A stretch of 64,000 nucleotides of DNA from Paramarasmius palmivorus (Eukaryota; Basidiomycota; Agaricomycetes; Agaricales; Marasmiaceae): assembly GCA_037176845.1 (NCBI GenBank), contig JAYKXP010000022.1, forward strand, positions 372,001 through 436,000, written 5' to 3'. The translations under genes were made by a program, and so were the position numbers. Below the pieces are notes generated by a model, which saw nothing but the letters and a program-made list of their open reading frames with translations, was not told the origin of the DNA and did no database searches. The first letter of the stretch is position 1, and every line of letters begins with the position of its first letter. Shown here piece after piece: positions 10,772 through 22,640 of this stretch.

Positions 10772-13614
10772 ATGTCAACCCCCGAGTTTCCTAACGATAC
10801 CAAAACTTCAGCAAAATCTCTTCTCGAGCTTGACCCTGGATTAGGCTCTAGTCCGCGGCGTAAGCCCTCCGGATGTCGATTTATATGCAAATCCATCCTT
10901 TGGGTTTTCGCTGGACTATTTGGCGTCTTCGTTGCTATCATACTCTTCCGTTCTGGAGCGTCTTTCGTCAATGGTACCCTCCGGTTCACCCACGCATCGG
11001 TCTACCAAAACCAGACCTGGGAAGAAGCGGTTAAAACTGGGCTACGCTATACTGTAGCTCGTCCTTTGATAGATCAGGAACAGAAGTTCGATGTCGGAGT
11101 CACTGTTTGGCTGCGAAAGACAGAGGAAGAGATGGGCGCTGTAGGAGGAGACGCAACCGAGCAGGCTATCTACCAAGATATCGTGTTCAGAGGACTGAAA
11201 CTTCGCGAAAAAGCTAGGCTTGCAAAGATTCCATTGCAGATACCTCCTGCTGTGTTGTGCGTTCGTTTTTGTCTCTGCCAAGCAACTCGATACTGACCGT
11301 TATAACCAGCCGCTCAGAAAATATCACTACGTCAGACCTCAGCGCATCCATTGTCCTCATCCCACAATCTCCTTCCTTACTCGACCGAATGACAAACTAC
11401 TCGTCTTGGGGACCGACCCCCATGAAGCCAGTCAGGAATGAGACTGGTTATTCCCTTGACCCTGAAGCCTTAAGCCCGAGCCTTAGAGACCGAGCCATCG
11501 ATTCATTTGCCATTAGGCTTGATCTGATACGGCTGTATGAAAACAAGACTATGGCGATGGAAGGGTACGTATACGAAGACGATGACGACGAGCCGTTATT
11601 CGGAATCAAGGACGTGCCAGATGGTAACGAAGCAGTCTGCTATGCGCTCGCGGACTCCGGCCAAGTGATTCTTGCGAAACCTGGCCACAAGCTGCAGCCG
11701 TTGATCATATCAAAGTATGTTTTGATTACTCCCTCCTTCCACAGACTACAACGAAGCGTTCCTCTTGTACACAGGAGTCATGTACTTGTCGCCGATGAAA
11801 CACATGTCTTCAGTCTCAAGAGCTTGATGGACAAGCATAGAAAACTTTTGATCTATGGTAGACTGGTGAGCACCCCGAATACATTGTCTACAATCTCATT
11901 CTCTAATGGCGCTCTCCCTAGTGCAACCAAAGGCCCGGAATCTGTGTTAGATCGAGGCGATACCAAACTCATGGGCACTGGGAGACGTTGATCCAGCTTG
12001 GACCGGACAGTAACGAGGACTCGGAAACAATAAACACGAAGAGCCTGGAATGGACTTACCCACCGTATTTAACCGGTACTCGACGTGCTTCGGGACCCAA
12101 GGCAAGTATCTATCATCCCCTCCATGAGTTGACCTAGGCTGATATCTATTCGACCAGGATTTGATTCCAGTACCGGTCACTCGCCAAATCTGCGATAGAA
12201 ATGTGTCGAATGCTACTTCTCATCTGCTAGCTGACCGAGACAAGGAGACGCCAGTGAATGTCACTTGGCATCTAACATTTTCCGTGGTATCCCCAGGGAA
12301 AATTGCGACTGTCGAGATGTTCAATAGTGACTCAAATTCGAGCTCGGTCAAGAACGCTGGACCTCATGATAGCGAAGAGGAGCAGGCCGCTGAGGTGATG
12401 GAGTTGAGTCTGATGAGTAAGTTGTCTTCTTCCAGTATTTGTGATCTGCCTCTAAAACTCCGACCCCAGATGCTTTCATGGGGAACAGTCCTCATGGACA
12501 TCCCCGACGGAAATATGTAGTCGATTTCATAAGGTGGGTGCATGCATTTTGAAGTGGAATGAAGCAGGTAAACTCAACTATACTTCAGCTTGATCACTTT
12601 CTTTGTTAGGATAATTCTGTGCACGCTGTATTGGATACGTCGTGCTCGTGGCCCCACCGTACATCTCAGCATCAAAGGCACTTACTTGATAGTGTTGTCG
12701 TATATCCTTTCTGTCGTACTGGGCCACTTTGAAGAGAACTCTTGGTTATTCTCGGCTTTGTGGATCCTAGGGTTCCCAGTGTCGATGCTCAGGACGGTGT
12801 CTCCAGTAAAGCTTGTTTGGTCAAATACGAGGTGGATACCCTCAGCTATTGAGGCGACGAAGCCTAACCACCAAGAACGAGCAAGTCATCGGTTGGATCA
12901 ACGGTTCAAGAAGCGCTATGCACTAGTGGTGAGTGCACCACGCCATCTTTGCAGTGTAAAGCTCAGACAAGTATCAATACACATAGATATTCACCGCGTT
13001 GACATTGTTATATCATTTCCTTGACCCTTTTAGCATATATCTAATCGCACGTATCGATCCCCCAAAAGCTGAAATAACTCATGCGTGGACATGGGCATGG
13101 GTCTTCTATAGTCCCTTATTCATCACCGGTCATTTATGCCAAATCGTACTCAACTACCGATCTAAGGTCTTTGCCGGTGACTACAAGCTCTCCGTGTACC
13201 TATGGGCGATGGAGACAGTCTGCGATCTGGCCTCCCATTTGGAATGGGTCATGGGCAATGACCGTGCCGGGACGGGTTGGACCGTTGGTGATGCAGGTTT
13301 GATGTTGTTGGTCGGGGTTTTAGTGTTGCAGGCGTTATCGCTACGCGATGAATCTAAACCAGAAGCGGAGGATGAACACGAGAAGTGAAGGCTGATGCCT
13401 GCCGTCGGAGCGCAATTGGGGGCATCGAGGAGCTGATAAAGCTACTAAAAAGCATCTCTACTAATGATTCGAGACAGTCACAGGATATGATATATGGTTA
13501 CGGTTTATGTAGCATATCAGGTGTAACCACCTCGAACGTGAAGGTCATTGGTGCGGGCACTGTAGGGCTGGGTTCGATTTTGGGTTCGACTCTAAGGATG
13601 GCATAAAAATTACA
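10470..13614 (+). repeat. Tandem duplication unit 1 (contains paralogue B)
   Basis: About 3.14 kb, repeated at 13879-17250. Similarity runs from 300 bp upstream of the ATG to the sequence AAAAATTACA downstream of the stop, after which the copies diverge abruptly. The last 113 bp (13502-13614) match unit 2 exactly by eye, although coding exons differ at many positions. Confidence 0.85.
10772..13388 (+). CDS. Membrane protein of unknown function, paralogue B
   Basis: Copy B starts MSTPEFPNDTKTSAK. Supported exons begin 10772-11256 (donor GTGCGT), 11310-11714, 11775-11865, 11922-12101 (GC donor, AAG|GCAAGT) and 12158-12416; further exons run to the stop at 13388. The product is about 690 residues. 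A basic N-terminal tail precedes helix 1 (ILWVFAGLFGVFVAIILF). The lumenal part has sequons (NGT, NQT, NIT), IYQDIVFRGLKLREKARL, VCYALADSGQVILAKPGHK and ADETHVFSLKSLMDKH. The C-terminal third has about five helices, with RWIPSAIEATKPNHQERASHRLDQRF between them and HAWTWAWVFYSPLFITGHLCQIVLNYRS near the end. The tail is acidic (ESKPEAEDEHEK). Three close relatives keep the same exon borders, so this is a real family. It is probably an endomembrane or surface protein; the role is unknown. Confidence 0.8.
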
Positions 13615-14144
13615 TAGATCAGGCCCCAAAATTTTCCAAAAAAGGCTCGACGTACGTTACGGGCTCAGCACAGACTGTGAGGGAGCTCATGCCTTCTCCT
13701 TCATTTTTTGAGTGAAATTTGATAGGATGGATCCTACGAAGCTGTGATAGAAAGGAGAGCAAGAAATATGATGATTTCACGAAGTTCTTTGGCCTACAAC
13801 ATGTTCCCAGTGCAGATGGGAATCTCCTTCCAAATAAGGCATTGCAACTCTTTTTGCCGACTGTAGTCACAGTGCAGGTCAGTCACAAGTCACGTTCCAC
13901 TCCATCCGCGACTCTCATTTGACAATGGATAGACCTCAAAGTCAAAAACCCGTCTCCGTCAATGATATTTCTGACTATGCAGCCATTCCATAAGGAACAA
14001 GAAACACTTCGGGTGTCGTCAATCAACTGGGCCAGCTGCGGGTCAATTGATGTTGGCAACAATCTTTTTCGGATCCATTTCGCAGTTTAGCGTTTAGCAC
14101 AGGACAAAGATGTGTATCAAGAACACGCTAGGTCCAGTAATGTA

Positions 14145-14403
14145 CTCGGGTCCACCGAAAGTCCTGATACCCCTCGTGACGTCACCCGGAAAATTGAGCA
14201 TCAAAGATTCTGTTGTCCTCTGGACCACGTAGTTTACGGATAGCAATCATAGTGGTAGATATTTATTGCAATGCTGTAGGTGAATCTATAACCAATACAT
14301 GAGTTCGTGGAATTCACTAGAAGAGTTAGAAAATAGTACATGAAAAGAAGTCTCGTGGTGGTGCCGGATGTCCAAGGGTATCAGGACTTTCGGTGGACCC
14401 GAG
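14145..14403 (+). mobile_element. 259 bp TA-flanked MITE, copy 1 (upstream of paralogue C)
   Basis: Perfect 28 bp terminal inverted repeats start CTCGGGTCCACCGAAAGTCC, and TA dinucleotides flank both ends (14143-14144 and 14404-14405). A TA target duplication is the signature of Tc1/mariner-type elements. There is no coding capacity, so it is non-autonomous. The matching site upstream of paralogue B lacks it, so insertion followed the B/C duplication. By eye it matches the copies at 24283 and 27141. Confidence 0.92.
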
Positions 14404-14447
14404 TATAAAGTTAGGGCAGCTCGCATCTGGTGAGAACCCCAAATCCA

Positions 14448-17024
14448 ATGTCAACCCCCGAGCTTCCTAACGATACCAAAACTTTAGCAAAATCACCTCT
14501 CGAGCTCGACCCTGGATTAGGCTCTAGTCCACGACGTAAACCTTCCGGATGTCGATTTGTATGCAAATCCGTCCTTTGGGTTTTCGCTGGACTATTTGGG
14601 GTCTTCGTTGCTATCATATTCTTCCGTTCTGGAGCGTCTTTCGTCAATGGTACCCTCCGGTTCACCCACGCATCGGTCTACCAAAACCAGACCTGGGAAG
14701 AAGCGGTTAAAACTGGGCAACGCTATACTGTAGCTCGTCCTTTGATAGATCAGGAACAGATGTTTGATGTCGGAGTCACTGTTTGGCTGCGAAAGACAGA
14801 GGAAGAGATGGGTGCTGCAGGAGGAGACGCAACCGAGCGGGCTATCTACCAAGATATTGTATTCAGAGGATTGAAACTTCGCGACAAAGCTAAGCTTGCA
14901 AAGATTCCATTGCAGATACCGCCCACCGTGTTGTGCGTTCATTTTTGTCCCTGAAGCAAATTAACTTTACTGATTGTTATAACCAGCCGCTCAGAAAATA
15001 TATCCACATCAGACCTCAGTGCATCCATTATCCTCATGCCACAATCTCCTTCTTTACTCGACCGAATGACAAACTACTCGTCTTGGGGATCGACCCCCGT
15101 GAAACCAGTCAGGAATCAGAGTGGCTATTCCCTTGACCCGAGCCCTAGAGATCGTGCCATCGATTCATTCGCAATTAGACTTGACCTGATACAGGTGTAT
15201 GAAAACCAGACTACAACGATGGAAGGGCACGTGTACAAAGACGACGACGACGAGCCGTTATTTGGAACCAAGGATGTTCCAGACGGGAATGAAGCAGTCT
15301 GCTATGCGCTCGCAGATTCCGGCCAAGTGGTTCTCGCAAAACCTAGGCATAAATTGCAGCCGTTAGTTGTATCCAAGTATGTCCTGTTCCTCTCGCACTC
15401 ATACACTAAATCTGAGTGGATTCTTTCAGGAGTCACGTTCTCATCGCTGATGAAACACATCTTTTCAATCTCAAAAGCACCATGGAGAAGCACAAACGTT
15501 TTTCGCTTTATGGAAGACTGGTGAGAACCCCCTTCTCTTATCGGTTATCACCGTCCAATAATGACAATATTCCAAGTGTCGCGAAGAGCATGGAACATGC
15601 CGTTGGTTGAGGCAATATAGTACCTATGGACACTGGTGGTCATTGATCCAGTTTGAGACGGACCGTAACGATGAACTCGAGACCGGAGGTCGGAAGGAAC
15701 CAGAATGGGCTTACGCACCATATTTGACAGGTGCTCGACGTGCTTACGGACCCAAGGCAAGTATCCGTTATCCTCCATAGGTAGGCTAAGGCTAACATCT
15801 ATTCAATCAGGATTTGGTCCCAGTACCTGTTAGTCGCCAAGCCTGTGATCGCAATAGGACAATCGCCGCTTCTCGTTTACTCGCCGAACGAGACGAAGAC
15901 CAGCCAGTGAATATTACCTGGCATCTAACATTCTCCGCGGCCTCTCCAGGGAAAATTACGACTGTTGAAGCATTCAGGGATGACCCACGCTCACGTCCAG
16001 TCGGACCAGACGATGACGAAGCGGATCGGCTGGATTCCCAAATTGATTTGAACATGATGAGTAAGTTGTGCTACTGTTACGGTCCTGAATTTTCTCTGAT
16101 TCTGACGTAGATGCTTTCTTGGGGAACAGCCCTGATGTGCATCCCAGACGAAAGTTGCTGTTGGGTTTCCTAGAGTGCGTCCCGACTCAGAGACTTCAGA
16201 TCCATCACAGGCTGACTCTAGTCTTATCCTTCAGCACGATTACGATCTTTCATAGGCTAGTCCTAAACGTTGTGTATTGGTTACTTCGAGCTCGTGGCTC
16301 CACCGCATTCATCAGCGTCAAGGGCACTTATTTAAGAGCGCTGTCCTATATCCTGCCCTCTGTTCTCAGAATCGGAGAGGATTACTGGCTGTCCATTCTG
16401 GAAATTCTTAGCCTTCCGGCGTTCATGCTCTGGGCTGTAGCTCCAGTCAAGCTCATTTGGTCCGGTTCGAGGTGGATACCTTCAGGTATCGAAGTGCTGA
16501 AGCCGAACCATCGGGAACGTGCAACTAATCGGTTGGACGAACGGTTCAAGCCGCATTCGACACTAGCTGTGAGTGAATTATACCATCTTTCAAGCACACA
16601 ACTTAGTCTTCTTTTAACACAGGTATTGGTTGGGTTGACCCTCCTCTATCATTTCATCGAGCCTGAGAGCGTGTTCCTGATCACGCCTTTTGAGACCCCG
16701 AAATCCCCAACGCCACACGCATGGACATGGGCATTGGTATTTGTCGACCCCTTGTGTATCACTGGTTACCTCTGCCAGATCATACTCAATTATCGATCCG
16801 GGGTCTTCGCAACCCATCAAAAGCTCTACGTATACCTGTGGGCAACGTCTATGTCCTGCGAGCTGGTTTCTCATATGGAGTGGATTTTGGGCAATGACCG
16901 TGCCAAGACGGGTTGGAGCGTTCGTGATGCGGGTTGGACATTGTTAGTTGGGGTTTTAGTGTTGCAGGCGTTATCGCTACGCCATGAATCCAAACCAGAA
17001 GCGGAGTACGAACACGAGAAGTGA
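14448..17024 (+). CDS. Membrane protein of unknown function, paralogue C
   Basis: A close tandem copy of B, starting MSTPELPNDTKTLAKSPLE. Helix 1 is VLWVFAGLFGVFVAIIFF. The lumenal blocks IYQDIVFRGLKLRDKAKL, VCYALADSGQVVLAKPRHK and IADETHLFNLKSTMEKH are conserved, followed by DLVPVPVSRQACDRN and WHLTFSAASPGKI. The C-terminal helices include VLVGLTLLYHFIEP, WTWALVFVDPLCITGYLCQII and LVGVLVLQALSL, with the tail ESKPEAEYEHEK. The exon pattern equals that of B, including a GC donor at 15757-15758. No frameshift was seen. The upstream region carries a MITE ending 44 bp before the ATG, which may have altered its promoter or 5' untranslated region. Confidence 0.78.
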
Positions 17025-17250
17025 AGGCTCATGCCTGCCGTCGGAGCGAAATTGGGGGTATCGAGGAACTGATAAAACTACTAAAAAGCATCTCTACGCA
17101 TGATTTGAGACAGTCACAAGATATGATATATGTTTATGGTTTATGTAGCATATCAGGTGTAACCACCTCGAACGTGAAGGTCATTGGTGCGGGCACTGTA
17201 GGGCTGGGTTCGATTTTGGGTTCGACTCTAAGGATGGCATAAAAATTACA

Positions 17251-18508
17251 GTCCAGATGAGAACAAACAATCACGCACCCTTGCTGGCGAGTACCTTCAT
17301 CAATTGTGAGTTTAGATTTATGACGGTATTTGGGGGGTCGATGATCTGCCGAAGTTTTCTTTTCGTCTCGAAAATGCGTGCTACAATGAGACCTTGTATT
17401 AGGGAGGAAGAAGTTGGCCCGACATTTGAATTCTTGGCATTCACCTGTGAGTCCCTCGCTTCCTCCGCATCCGTTCTCTAGCCCGCCGTCTGGTCTCCTC
17501 CAAATTCCTGCTGGATATAAGAAGATGTACGCCCCGAAATTTTTGTCTTGTTACCGAGAACGGTACATGGCACAGGATTTCTTGTTTACTCGTCGCGTTT
17601 CTTCTTCACTCTTGACCATCGGAGAGGAGAAAGGATTTCAAGTGATAGAAAATAGTGAAAGCAGGAGAAAAGAGTCAATGTATGGCATGGCCACGTCGTG
17701 GACATTAAGATTCTCATTCCGGTACGATTCTGTGGTCTGTAGTATTTCGATACTTTGAAGTTTGGGGCCCGGGTAATCCATGCACGCCCTTTTGGGAATT
17801 TGTTCCCCGCGCGCTAATAAGCTGCAACTATCACTCGATAACTTCAAGCACTATTGTGATTGCAGAAATACCAGGAGGATAATTTTTCATCTTACGTCTA
17901 TATGGTAGATGTGAGCTACAATTTTGAACCACAAGCATAGGCATAGAAGTTTGAGCCATTTCAGAAAATACCGATACCAATTTGCGCTGGGCATAAATGC
18001 ATAAAGGGCCAAACTTCATTTTTAAATTTCTATGAAGGCTAAGCGCTAAGCGTTCCTTCAGAATGAAACAACGATGCTATGAAACTGGAAACAAGAGCGA
18101 AAGTCGTCAGTTCTTCAATGTGGGCCCATGGCGCCTGAAGATAACTGTTTTTATCTACGTGGATCTAGCGTGAAGCCGAACTATATCTCTATAGCATATC
18201 GCCTTACCGATGTGAGCCCATCGATATCTTTCCGTTTCTGTTTCCACTTGCACCGACTGGTCATGGTGCCATAGTGGTTCGGAAGAAAGTCGGCCAAGCA
18301 CCTCCAAGCGCCTACCTTTTCGCTTGCCTCATACTCTGGTCATTGCGGCGTTTCGAGGGTATATACGTCCTCGTTGACGCTGCCCACGACGTAGAAAGGA
18401 ATCTAGACCTTTTTCGCCGCACAGTCCATGACGCAAAATCATACGCAACCCACAGAAAACATACCATAAGATAGGCGCCCAGACTTTTCTCCTTTTTTCC
18501 GTGACACC
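17251..18508. other. Intergenic, 1.26 kb
   Basis: No gene was recognised. Short frames at 17257-17481 and 17414-17758 lack supporting features. The last few hundred bases are the presumed promoter of the trehalose-related gene. Confidence 0.4.
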
Positions 18509-21500
18509 ATGACCACGACCTCGCAAAGAGTCATCATCGCTTCCCTGTTTCTCCCTCAAACCGTCATCCTAGGCTCACCGGATGATTATGATTTCGAGTC
18601 CCAATACCATTCCTCGCCGTCGCCAGAACCATTGGCTGAGGTCGAAGCGGAGAAGAAGAAGAATTTGTGTGATCAAGTGTCGATGAAGTTGCAGTCTCAT
18701 TCGGAAAATCCTAGCGGTAGTGGAAGTAGTGGAAGTAGTGGCAGCATTCCTCCACCCTCGATTCCTACGACACCACTCGCAAATACTACACCAGCAACAA
18801 GCCTCCTCACACCTGCCGTCCCAGCGAACAAAACGCTATCCATTGTCGAGGACCTTCGAGATCGTGCATCCACCGTCACATCATCTGCTGGTACACCCAG
18901 ACCAGGTGTATCAAGGTCAATTACGGGTGGATTGAGTGGTATGAATGCTGGTGCGATGGCTGGGTTCATGTCTACTACACCTGCTACAACGAAAACCGCA
19001 AAGTTCAAGTCGGATTCCGCTCCTGCTTCGACTAGTAGCACAACAACGACAAGTAGAGCACCCAATGCGTCAGAAGCCCACATGCATCGATCCTATTCTC
19101 GCCGACTTTCACGTTCCAGACCTCCGAGGAATCGGACGCGGACGAGAAGTGCTTCTAAACACCCGTTACCCGAATCACACTCTTCGCCAAACTCTGGACC
19201 CCAAACACCCAGGGAAGAGGAAGAGGAAGAAGAGCCGTTCTATATCGAGCCGAATTCGCATTGTAATGGTGGCCTCAAGAACGCTTTCGACTCTGTCGGT
19301 CCTTCTCTCGACAGAGTATGGGTCGGTACGCTTGGGACGAAGACAGACGAGTTTAGTGAAGGACTGAAGAGGAATGTGGAGGTGAAACTCAGAGAAGAGG
19401 AGAATCCTGGAGAGGTGGTTTGGGTGAAGGATGATGATTTTGAGGGGTGCTATGATGAGTTTTGTCACCAGGTTCGTTCGTGTACCCTTTCATCTTTCTC
19501 TGTTGCAATCTGTCTAATCAATATAAATGAATACTAATACTAATTATCACCCTTATAGGTTCTCTGGCCAGCTCTCCACTATGCCATCCCTGATGCTCCA
19601 CGCACCAAACTCTTCTACGAGTCCGCCTCATACTCCCAATACGTCGCCGTCAATCGCGCGTTCGCAACTAAAATTAAGGAAATCTGGCGTCCCGGTGATG
19701 TAGTCTGGGTTAACGACTACCACCTCATGCTGTTACCCCTCATGCTCCGAAGCACACTGCCACTTTCTTTACAAAACACCTCGAACACACCCCAAGCAAA
19801 GATCGGCTTCTTCCTCCACATCTCCTTCCCTTCATCCGAAATATTCCGCTGTCTATCCGTACGATCGCATCTTTTACGCGGTATGCTCGGTGCCGATTTA
19901 GTAGGCTTCCAAACAGCCAACTACGCGCGGCACTTTAGGCAGACATGTTCGAGGATATTGGGAGGCGGTGTGGAGACTTTACCGGGTGGTATTCAGCTGG
20001 GTGTTGATTATGAAGGTGTGGAAGATGAAGGTATAGATGGGGCTGGGAGGAGAGATGGTGCTACGAAAGGTATCGAAGGTGCTGCTGCAGGTGCGGGTGA
20101 GACTGTTGGGGGCCAAGATCAGGGAAGGGGCGTTGGAGGTGGCAAGGGAAGGTTTGTAGATGTCGGCGTGTTTCCTATGGGTACGTTGAATGGTATTCTT
20201 CGTCTGGTTCCTTTGTTGCCACGTCTCAAGTTGTGCTATGTTGAGTCGTATTAGTTTTCCTTTTTTTGTGCGATCGTTTGCCATCTTTTTCGATATCTTG
20301 GCGCTTCTTTCTTTTCGCGTTCTTCCGTCTCTGTTCTTCGTGCGGTATTCTGGTTTTCTGACTCATCTTACTCCATTTCTTCAGGTATTGATGTCCAACA
20401 GCTCAAATCGCGCGCTGAAGAGAAAGAGGTACATCTCCCTTCTCTGTATTACTCTCTAGCCCTTATTCAACACAAACACATAGGTGTCTGATTGGGTCAC
20501 GCTTTTGCGTCAACGATATCGCGGTATGAAACTTATTGTGGGCAGGGATAAGTTGGACGAGATACAGGGTGTGAGACAAAAGATGTTGGCATTCGAAAGA
20601 TTTTTGGAGAAGGATGGGGACTGGGTTGGGAAGGTAGGTCATGTTTTAGCTTGAGATCAGGGCTGAGCGTTACAAGGGGGCCTAACGATGTCTCTGCGTA
20701 TGGAGGCTTCTGCCTAACCTGTTTATCTGTTTATCTAACCCACTATCCAAACGCTGACACCATCCTTTCACTCAGGTCGTCCTAATCCAAATCGCTCTAC
20801 CTTCCTCTCCTTCCTCATCCTCGTCTCCTTCTACCTCTTCCTCGCTGTCAACCACTACCCCGTCCACCACCTCTTCTGCGACATCACACACGCACGCTAT
20901 CGAAGAAGAGATTCTTACCACCGTCTCGCATATCAATTCACGGTTCTCCACGCTCACGTACCAGCCGGTGGTGTTTTTGCATACGCAAGATGTATCATTC
21001 AGCCAGTACCTGGCGCTACTAAAGGTGGCGGATGTATTTCTCATTTCAAGTTTACGAGAGGGCATGGCGCTGAGGGGACACGAATTCGTGGTCATGCAGG
21101 AAGGCAAGGGAGCAGGCGGTGGCAGTCTCGGTACTATTGATGAGGAAGAAGGGATGGGAGGAGGTAGAGAAGGTGTTCTGGTTCTTTCAGAAGTATGTGT
21201 TTATTTCGCTGAGCTGGTGATTGGAACTGAAGCGTACAACTAGTTCACAGGATCGTACACATACTCCTCCGGCTTTAGGAGCTGTTTACCTATCAATCCT
21301 TGGGATATACCCAAAACTTCGGATGAGATCAGGGTTGCTATTGAGATGAGTCGTGAGGAGGCTGCGTGAGTGACTTTATCTCTTTGTTTTATCTTGAGCA
21401 AGCTAACAAATAACGGTGCATGCAGAAAACGCTGGCAAGATCTCAACACAGCCGTTCATAAACAAACCGCCCAGACGTTTGTTAAGGGGTTCCTTACAAG

Positions 21501-22456
21501 GTGTTTACGCTCTGGGGGATCGTCCGCGTTTTACAAATCCTCGTCTAACCACACGTTTGCGACGCTCTCTACGTTTGCCTCTCAGAACAAGGAAAAGAGG
21601 ACGTATAAGAGGATTTTTGTTGACTGGGAAGGTGGTCTACTTCCTGTACCTTCGTCTACGGGCGAGATACGAGAAGTTGATCGAGCCCTTGAGACGCTGA
21701 AGCAGTTGCATGAAAAAGGTGTAGAGGTGTACGTGGTGTCTGGATTACCAAGGTCGACACTGGAAGCGGCAGTACCGGCGTATGTCGGCGTTGTTGCCGA
21801 GAATGGTTGCTTCTTGAGGCGTGCCGATAGTAATGGGGAATGGGAAAAGCTGCTTCCAGCAGACGAAGAGACGACGAAAAAGTGGAAGAGCGCGTGTGCG
21901 GAGATTTTGAACTATGTGCGTTTCTTCCTTTTAGCTTCCAAACAGTACTAGGGCTAACAAGAAATCCGACAGTTCACGGAACGCACCCCCTCGTCGTATA
22001 TCGTTCAACCCCCTTCCTCTCCGTCCAATGCTAGGTTTGAGGCCTCTGTTGAGTGGCGATTTGACGGCTCCGATGGATGGGCAAGGAGGCAAGCTGCGGA
22101 GGCGCAAAATCATATTTTTGATAGGTATGTTCCTCATCCGCTAACATGAATCGGAACTGACCGGGCACGACAATAGCCTCGGCGAACGGTACGCCCTACG
22201 CATTATTCCATCGACGAATAGCTTCTTGGTGTTACCGAGCAATGTTAGTAGGGCGGGAGCTGTGGCCAAAGTTCTTTCACAAGCATCGGTGCAACCACTA
22301 GAAGGAGAACGAGAGAACGCGTTGGTATTGAGTAAGAGCGAAAAGATGCTACGTCGGTTAGCCGGGAATGGAGTTGCTGGGGTTGGCGTGGAGGTGGTGA
22401 TTACTGGGGATGGGGAGGAGGGGGAGTGTGTGAGAAGATTTTTGGGAGGTTTGTGA
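18509..22456 (+). CDS. Trehalose-6-phosphate synthase/phosphatase family, probable regulatory subunit
   Basis: A large subunit of the cytosolic trehalose synthase complex. Exon 1 (18509-19471) encodes RVIIASLFLPQTVILG, a low-complexity Ser/Pro insert, then DSVGPSLDRVWVGTLG. An 87 bp intron with a TACTAATAC-like branch site follows. The GT20-like domain continues with DVVWVNDYHLMLLPLMLR, FFLHISFPSSEIFRCLSVR, GADLVGFQTANYARHF, IVGRDKLDEIQGVRQKMLAFE and SSLREGMALRGHEFVVMQ. The end is a HAD phosphatase-like domain (RIFVDWEGGLLP; VYVVSGLPRSTLEAAVP). Catalytic motifs are altered: the phosphatase DxDGT reads DWEGG and the synthase RDGMNL reads REGMAL. This points to a Tps3/Tsl1-like non-catalytic subunit rather than TPS1 or TPS2. 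There are about eight or nine introns, and the frame is intact. Family call firm; the regulatory role is inferred. Confidence 0.9.
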
Positions 22457-22486
22457 AGTGTTCGAGGGGGTTATTTAAGCTTCCAA

Positions 22487-22637
22487 CACTGGGTGCATGG
22501 ACCAATACAATGTGACAGTATATTGATGAGATATAGGTATTTTATTGACCAGCTTATTGACCACCACTGTGCTGATCAATATAAAACCTATACACCATCA
22601 ATATATTGTCGTAGGATAATGGTCCATGCACCCAGTG
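22487..22637 (+). mobile_element. 151 bp CACTA-like MITE
   Basis: A near-complete palindrome with ends CACTGGGTGCATGGACCA (18 bp perfect, about 62 bp with roughly ten mismatches). It is flanked directly by the 3 bp repeat CAA (22484-22486 and 22638-22640). CAC-starting termini and a 3 bp target duplication are features of the CACTA/CMC superfamily. There is no coding capacity. It sits 31 bp after the stop of the trehalose-related gene and may lie in its 3' untranslated region. Confidence 0.82.
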
Positions 22638-22640
22638 CAA

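Larger units (their letters stand above)
13879..17250 (+). repeat. Tandem duplication unit 2 (contains paralogue C)
   Basis: This is the second copy of the 3.1 kb unit, about 3.37 kb long because it also carries a 259 bp transposable element at 14145-14403. The 113 bp at its end (17138-17250) match 13502-13614 without a visible difference. Confidence 0.85.

Noticed and set aside
11250..11310. Apparent non-canonical first intron in paralogues A-D (frame mismatch after TTGTGC|GTT)
   Set aside because: Using the donor GTGCGT two to three bases earlier (TT|GTGCGT) with the normal CAG or TAG acceptor keeps phase in all four copies, so the intron is ordinary.
13560..13605. GGTTCGATT and GGTTCGACT as tRNA B boxes
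   Set aside because: No A box, no foldable acceptor stem around them. No convincing tRNA or rRNA gene was found anywhere in the window.
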